64,000 nt of DNA from Pseudacidovorax sp. NFM-22 (GTDB taxonomy: Bacteria > Pseudomonadota > Gammaproteobacteria > Burkholderiales > Burkholderiaceae_C), in NCBI RefSeq assembly GCF_021401245.1, contig NZ_JACBFY010000002.1, positions 992,001 through 1,056,000 of the forward strand. The letters run 5' to 3'. The notes under the pieces were generated by a model that ran no database searches, was not told where the DNA came from, and saw only the letters and a list, made by a program, of their open reading frames with translations. Position 1 is the stretch's first letter. Every line of letters begins with the position of its first letter. Both the position numbers and the translations under genes were made by a program. Positions 60,573-64,000 of the stretch are shown piece after piece.

Positions 60573-60713
60573 CGGCGACGGCGCGAGGCCGCGCGGCGTG
60601 CCATGGGGCCCGGCGTCTTTGGCATCGCCGAAGCCAACGCCCCTTAGACTCCGCGCCCCGTGTCGACCCCCGCGCATCCGGCGCTCGGTGGCATGGGCGG
60701 CAGAAAGCGAACC

Positions 60714-61772
60714 ATGGCCCCATCCGACCCGTACGATCCCGAGCTCGTCCCCACCCACACCACGGTCGCCGCGCGCTCTGTGGCGGCGTGGGTGCAGCGG
60801 CACTACGGGCTGGCCGTCGAGCACTGTGCGCTGATCCGCCGCGGGCTCAACGACAACTACGCCCTGCGCGTGGCGGGCGGCGCCCGGCATGTGGCGCGGC
60901 TCTACACCCTCCGCCCACGGGGCCCGTTCAACGTCGAGTTCGAGACCGCACTGCTCGCGCACCTGCAAGGCCGCGGGGTGGGCGTGGCTGCTTCCGTCGA
61001 CACGGCGGCGGGCAGCTCGCATGTGCGACTGCAATGTCCCGAAGGCGAGCGCGCGCTGGCACTCTTCCACCACGTCGAAGGCGCGGTGCCGGACGCCCTG
61101 GACGAGTTCGCCGCGACCGGCGAGGCGCTGGCCCGCCTGCATGCCGCGGCGCGCGACTACGCCGGGCCGCCCAGCCTCTACCCACTCGATGGCCACGGCA
61201 TGGCCGGCCGGACGCTGGCCTGGCTGCGGGCCTACCCGGGCCTCGACGCCGGCGTGCTCGCCAGCTACGAATCGCTGATCGGCGCCCTGCTGGAGGAGCT
61301 GGCCGCGGCCGAGCCCACGCTGACCCGGGTGCTGTGCCATGGCGACACCCATGGCTTCAACAACCATGTGGCGGCCGACGACGCGGGCGGCAAGCGCGCG
61401 GTCTTCTTCGACTTCGACGATGCCGGCCCGGGCTTCCTGGCCTACGACCTGGGCGTGATGCCCTGGTCCTATCTGTTCCGCAAGGGCCTGCGCGAAATCG
61501 ACGACACGCTGCGCGAGCGCTGGGCGCACTACCTGCCCGGCTACCGCGCTGCCGGCGGCGTGGTCACCGAGGCGGACCTGGCGGCCCTGCCGCTGTTCAT
61601 CCAGCTGCGCCATCTCTGGAACCTGGGCGAGGCCGTCGGCCGCCTGCACCATTGGGGAACCAGCGCGGCGCCCGAGGACTGGCTGCGCAAGCAGGTCGAG
61701 GTGATGGCGGCCTGGAAGACGCTGGATCTGGGCCCGGCGTCTGCCGACAGCGGGGTGGGCCCGCCCGTGTGA
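60714..61772 (+). CDS. APH-family phosphotransferase
   Basis: 352 residues from the ATG at 60714 (a GTG at 60660 is less likely). Kinase-like fold with LIRRGLNDNYAL (nucleotide loop), catalytic CHGDTHGFNNHV, and the metal-binding FFDFDDAGPGFLAYDLG. Resembles homoserine/choline kinase-like and SrkA-type proteins that phosphorylate small hydroxyl substrates; the substrate is unknown. The next gene starts three bases after its stop. Confidence 0.85.
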   Translation: MAPSDPYDPELVPTHTTVAARSVAAWVQRHYGLAVEHCALIRRGLNDNYALRVAGGARHVARLYTLRPRGPFNVEFETALLAHLQGRGVGVAASVDTAAGSSHVRLQCPEGERALALFHHVEGAVPDALDEFAATGEALARLHAAARDYAGPPSLYPLDGHGMAGRTLAWLRAYPGLDAGVLASYESLIGALLEELAAAEPTLTRVLCHGDTHGFNNHVAADDAGGKRAVFFDFDDAGPGFLAYDLGVMPWSYLFRKGLREIDDTLRERWAHYLPGYRAAGGVVTEADLAALPLFIQLRHLWNLGEAVGRLHHWGTSAAPEDWLRKQVEVMAAWKTLDLGPASADSGVGPPV

Positions 61773-61774
61773 CG

Positions 61775-62374
61775 ATGCCCGTCATGCGCCCGACCGACGC
61801 CACCGTCCGCCTCGCCATTGCCGACCTGCTGTCGCAACGCGCGGCCGAGGCGACGGTGTGTCCGTCGGAAGTGGCCCGTGCCCTGTCGGCCGAGGACTGG
61901 CGGCCACTGATGCCGCAGGTGCGTGCCGTGGCCCTCGACATGGCCCGGCAGGGCCGGCTGGAGATCCGCCAGCGTGGCCAGGCGCTGTCGCCGGACGCCG
62001 AACTGCGTGGCCCGATCCGGCTGGGCCGCGCGGCATCGACCACCTCCGCCGAAACCGACACGGCAGGACATCCCAGCACGCCCGACGGCCGCTACTTCGT
62101 CGTGCGCGGCCGGCTGTGGCGCAAGGCCAATCCAGGCCTGCCGCAAGAGGAACGCGACGCCCTGGTGCGGCAACTGATGGACGCCCGCCGCGCCCTGCGC
62201 GGCCGCCGCTCCGAAGCCGAACGCCGGGCCGCGCGCGAGCAGGTGGACCAGACCAAGCGCGCCCTGGGTGAGCGCGGGCCCGTGTGGTGGACCGACGGCG
62301 CGCCCGACTTCAACCGCCGCATGGCCCGCAACACGCCCTACCGCGACTGGTTCGCCGCGTTGCCGGAAGGTTGA
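61775..62374 (+). CDS. DUF3253 domain protein with C-terminal extension
   Basis: 199 residues. N-terminal DUF3253-like winged helix (about 5-70: IADLLSQRAAEATVCPSEVARAL, LEIRQRGQ), then a basic segment with GRYFVVRGRLWRKANPGLPQEERDALVRQLMDARRALR that is often fused to it in Burkholderiales. A DNA-binding role is likely but unproven. Nearly coupled to the phosphotransferase (two bases apart); its last 37 bases overlap the end of the convergent MFS gene. Confidence 0.78.
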   Translation: MPVMRPTDATVRLAIADLLSQRAAEATVCPSEVARALSAEDWRPLMPQVRAVALDMARQGRLEIRQRGQALSPDAELRGPIRLGRAASTTSAETDTAGHPSTPDGRYFVVRGRLWRKANPGLPQEERDALVRQLMDARRALRGRRSEAERRAAREQVDQTKRALGERGPVWWTDGAPDFNRRMARNTPYRDWFAALPEG

Positions 62375-63525
62375 GCCGGACGCAGCCCCAGCCACAGCAG
62401 CGCCGCGGCGATCAGCGCCAGCGGCAGCAGCGAGCCCAGGTTCAGCAGCGTCCACCCGCGCGTGGTGACCAGCGCACCCGACGCGAAGGAGGTGCCCGCC
62501 AGCACGGCGAACTGCAGGAAGTTCATCGCCCCCTGCGCCCGGTTGCGCTCCTGCGGCGTGTGCGACTGCAGCGAGAGCGTGGTGCTGCCGGTGAACAGGA
62601 AGTTCCACCCCACGCCCAGCAGGAAGAGCGCGATGGTGAAGTGGTGCAACTCCACGCCCGACAGCGCGATGGCCACGCACAGCATGTTCAGCACCACGCC
62701 CGTGCCCATGATCGGCAGCGTGCCGAAGCGCTGGATCAGGTGGCCGGTGAAGAAGCCGGGCGCGAACATGCCGATCACATGCCACTCCAGCACGAAGGCC
62801 GCGTCCGAGAAGGGCAGGCCGCACTGCTGCATGGCCAGCGGCGTGGCCGCCATCAGCAGGTTCATCACGCCATAGGCCAGCGCGCCGCCCATCGCCGCAA
62901 CCAGGAAGGTGGGCTGGCGCAGCAACTGCGCCACGCTGCGGCCGGCCGAGGCCGACGAAGCGGCCAGCGGCGGCGGAAAGCGCATCAGGGCCAGCAGGCC
63001 CATGGCCAGCAGCGCGACGACGGCCAGCGCCAGGTAGGCGCCGACGAAGGGCGCGGCCGTCAGGTCGCGCGTGCGGGCAGCCAGGTTGGGCCCGACGATG
63101 GCGCCGATCAGACCGCCCGCCATCACGTACGACACCGCCTTGCTGCGCATGGCCGGCGCGCACAGCTCGGCCGAGGCGAAGCGGTAGAGCTGGCCATTGG
63201 CCGAGTAGTAGCCGGCCAGCAGCGTGGCGGTGCACAGCAGCCAGAACTGCCGCGTCCAGGCCGCGAAGGCACACAGCAGGGCCGAGCCCAGCGCCACCGC
63301 CAATCCCAGCGCAAAGCCGGCCTTGCGCCCGAAGCGCCCCTGCACCCAGGCCACCGGCGCGGTGAACAGCGCGCCGCCCACCACATAGCCCATCACCGGC
63401 AGCGTCGCCATCCAGCCGTAGGGCGCCAGCGCCAGCCCCACCAGGCCGTTGATGGCGATGAAGGTCACGTTGTTGGTGAGGAACAGCCCCTGCAGGGCCG
63501 TCAGCAGCCAGAGGTTGCGGTTCAT
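62338..63525 (-). CDS. MFS transporter
   Basis: 395 residues with 12 membrane helices and the MFS loop motif GRFGRKAGFALGLAVALG between helices 2 and 3. Resembles drug or sugar-efflux transporters; substrate unknown. Its start overlaps the stop of the ketopantoate reductase (ATGA), so they are co-translated. The ATG is chosen because the product begins at the first membrane helix. Confidence 0.88.
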   Translation of the reverse strand: MNRNLWLLTALQGLFLTNNVTFIAINGLVGLALAPYGWMATLPVMGYVVGGALFTAPVAWVQGRFGRKAGFALGLAVALGSALLCAFAAWTRQFWLLCTATLLAGYYSANGQLYRFASAELCAPAMRSKAVSYVMAGGLIGAIVGPNLAARTRDLTAAPFVGAYLALAVVALLAMGLLALMRFPPPLAASSASAGRSVAQLLRQPTFLVAAMGGALAYGVMNLLMAATPLAMQQCGLPFSDAAFVLEWHVIGMFAPGFFTGHLIQRFGTLPIMGTGVVLNMLCVAIALSGVELHHFTIALFLLGVGWNFLFTGSTTLSLQSHTPQERNRAQGAMNFLQFAVLAGTSFASGALVTTRGWTLLNLGSLLPLALIAAALLWLGLRPAQPSGNAANQSR

Positions 63526-64000
63526 CGTGCCGCCGGTTCTGCTTCGAGCAGCTTCACCAGGCTGTGCAGCAGGCGGTTCAGCGGCACCGGCACGCCCAGC
63601 GCATCGCCGCGGCGCACCACGTAGCCGTTGATGTGGTCGATCTCGGTGGGCTTGCCGCGCATCAGGTCCTGCGCGGTGGAGGAGAACTGCGCCGGCATGG
63701 TGGCCGCGATGGCGTCCACCGCCGCATACGGATCGCCCGGCACTTGAACGCCATCGGCGCGGGCCACCGCCAGGCATTCGTCGGCGATGGCACGCAGCGT
63801 CGGCAGCATGCCCGGCGCCGGGTAGAGCACGCCGTAGGGCTGGCGTGCGATGGCCGACAGCGCGTTGTAGGCGGCGTTGAGGATCAGCTTGGCCCACAGC
63901 GCGCCGATGGCCTGCGCCGACACCTCGGTGGGCACGCCGGCGGCCTCCAGCAGGGCCGCGACATCGGCGCTGCGCGCCGATGGGCCGATCACCAGCTCGC
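63522..64000 (-). CDS. panE: 2-dehydropantoate 2-reductase, C-terminal part (cut by window edge)
   Basis: The last 159 residues of the enzyme; the N-terminus lies beyond 64000. The visible part holds the typical helical domain: ELVIGPSAR, WAKLILNAAYNALSAI with the catalytic Lys, TEIDHINGYVVRRGDALGVPVPLNR near the end. PanE reduces ketopantoate with NADPH in pantothenate synthesis; many paralogues exist. Translationally coupled to the MFS gene. Confidence 0.88.
   Translation of the reverse strand, partial: ELVIGPSARSADVAALLEAAGVPTEVSAQAIGALWAKLILNAAYNALSAIARQPYGVLYPAPGMLPTLRAIADECLAVARADGVQVPGDPYAAVDAIAATMPAQFSSTAQDLMRGKPTEIDHINGYVVRRGDALGVPVPLNRLLHSLVKLLEAEPAAR

Noticed and set aside
59393-62374. 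Open frame of nearly 1000 codons spanning three genes
   Set aside because: Only its last 200 codons (61775-62374) look real; the rest is a shadow of the citrate-synthase and kinase genes.
1-64000. tRNA, rRNA, CRISPR, insertion sequences and prophage
   Set aside because: No cloverleaf with conserved T-arm, no rRNA sequence, no regular short repeats with spacers and no transposase, integrase or phage protein was recognised on either strand.

Overview
The window is GC-rich, densely packed DNA from a beta-proteobacterium, most likely a Burkholderiales/Comamonadaceae member. The signs are the minCDE order, the phasin, the Bug/TctC-type binding protein, many LysR regulators, the gcdH cluster, OmpW and the dispersed repeats with TTCGAC...CTCAGCCCGAACGG cores. 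No rRNA, tRNA, CRISPR array, transposase or phage gene was seen. Both ends are cut: the left end holds the tail of a uracil/xanthine permease and the right end the C-terminal part of a ketopantoate reductase.

Layout. 0-3 kb: permease tail, minCDE, phasin. 3-10 kb: GltI-like binding protein, DadA-like oxidase, OmpW, LysR, PduO-type cobalamin adenosyltransferase, Dld-like FAD dehydrogenase. 10-17 kb: the leftward block mnmG-rsmG-lysE-parA-hydrolase-parB plus a CsgG-like lipoprotein; two perfect parS sites lie inside rsmG and mnmG. 17-23 kb: a Phd/PIN toxin-antitoxin pair with a palindromic operator, DUF1328, gstA, nemA, and a copper module (copA, copZ, cueR) with two MerR-type promoters. 23.4-24.4 kb: about 1 kb without genes, containing a DnaA-box cluster and AT-rich patches arranged as two diverged tandem copies with a period near 518 bp. 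This is the best candidate for a replication origin in the window and agrees with the nearby parABS and mnmG/rsmG genes.

24.5-35.2 kb: creBC, two small proteins, PBP1A (mrcA, leftward), and a rightward cassette of a VIT/vWA protein with a PEP-CTERM tail, an exosortase, an EpsI-like partner and a monofunctional GT51 transglycosylase. A perfect CreB-type direct repeat (TTCAC-N6-TTCAC) lies upstream of the cassette, suggesting that an envelope-stress two-component system controls a dedicated single-substrate exosortase system. This is the most novel-looking system in the window.

35-45 kb: a small exported protein, proC, a hydrolase, a Bug protein with a divergent LysR, a glutarate-catabolism set (GcvA-type LysR, gcdH, CaiB/BaiF CoA-transferase), and an unrecognised gene translationally coupled to a PIN-domain gene. 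45-51 kb: EamA transporter, CopD-like membrane protein, a 552-residue unknown, a class A beta-lactamase, small DUF proteins and a LysR. 51-58 kb: a tightly packed leftward cluster (GAF, VOC, hydrolase, ABC importer, FAD monooxygenase) with a divergent LysR, probably import and breakdown of an unidentified aromatic or sulfonate-like compound. 58-64 kb: two divergent citrate-synthase paralogues around a palindromic region, an aminoglycoside-phosphotransferase-family kinase, a DUF3253 protein, an MFS transporter and the panE fragment.
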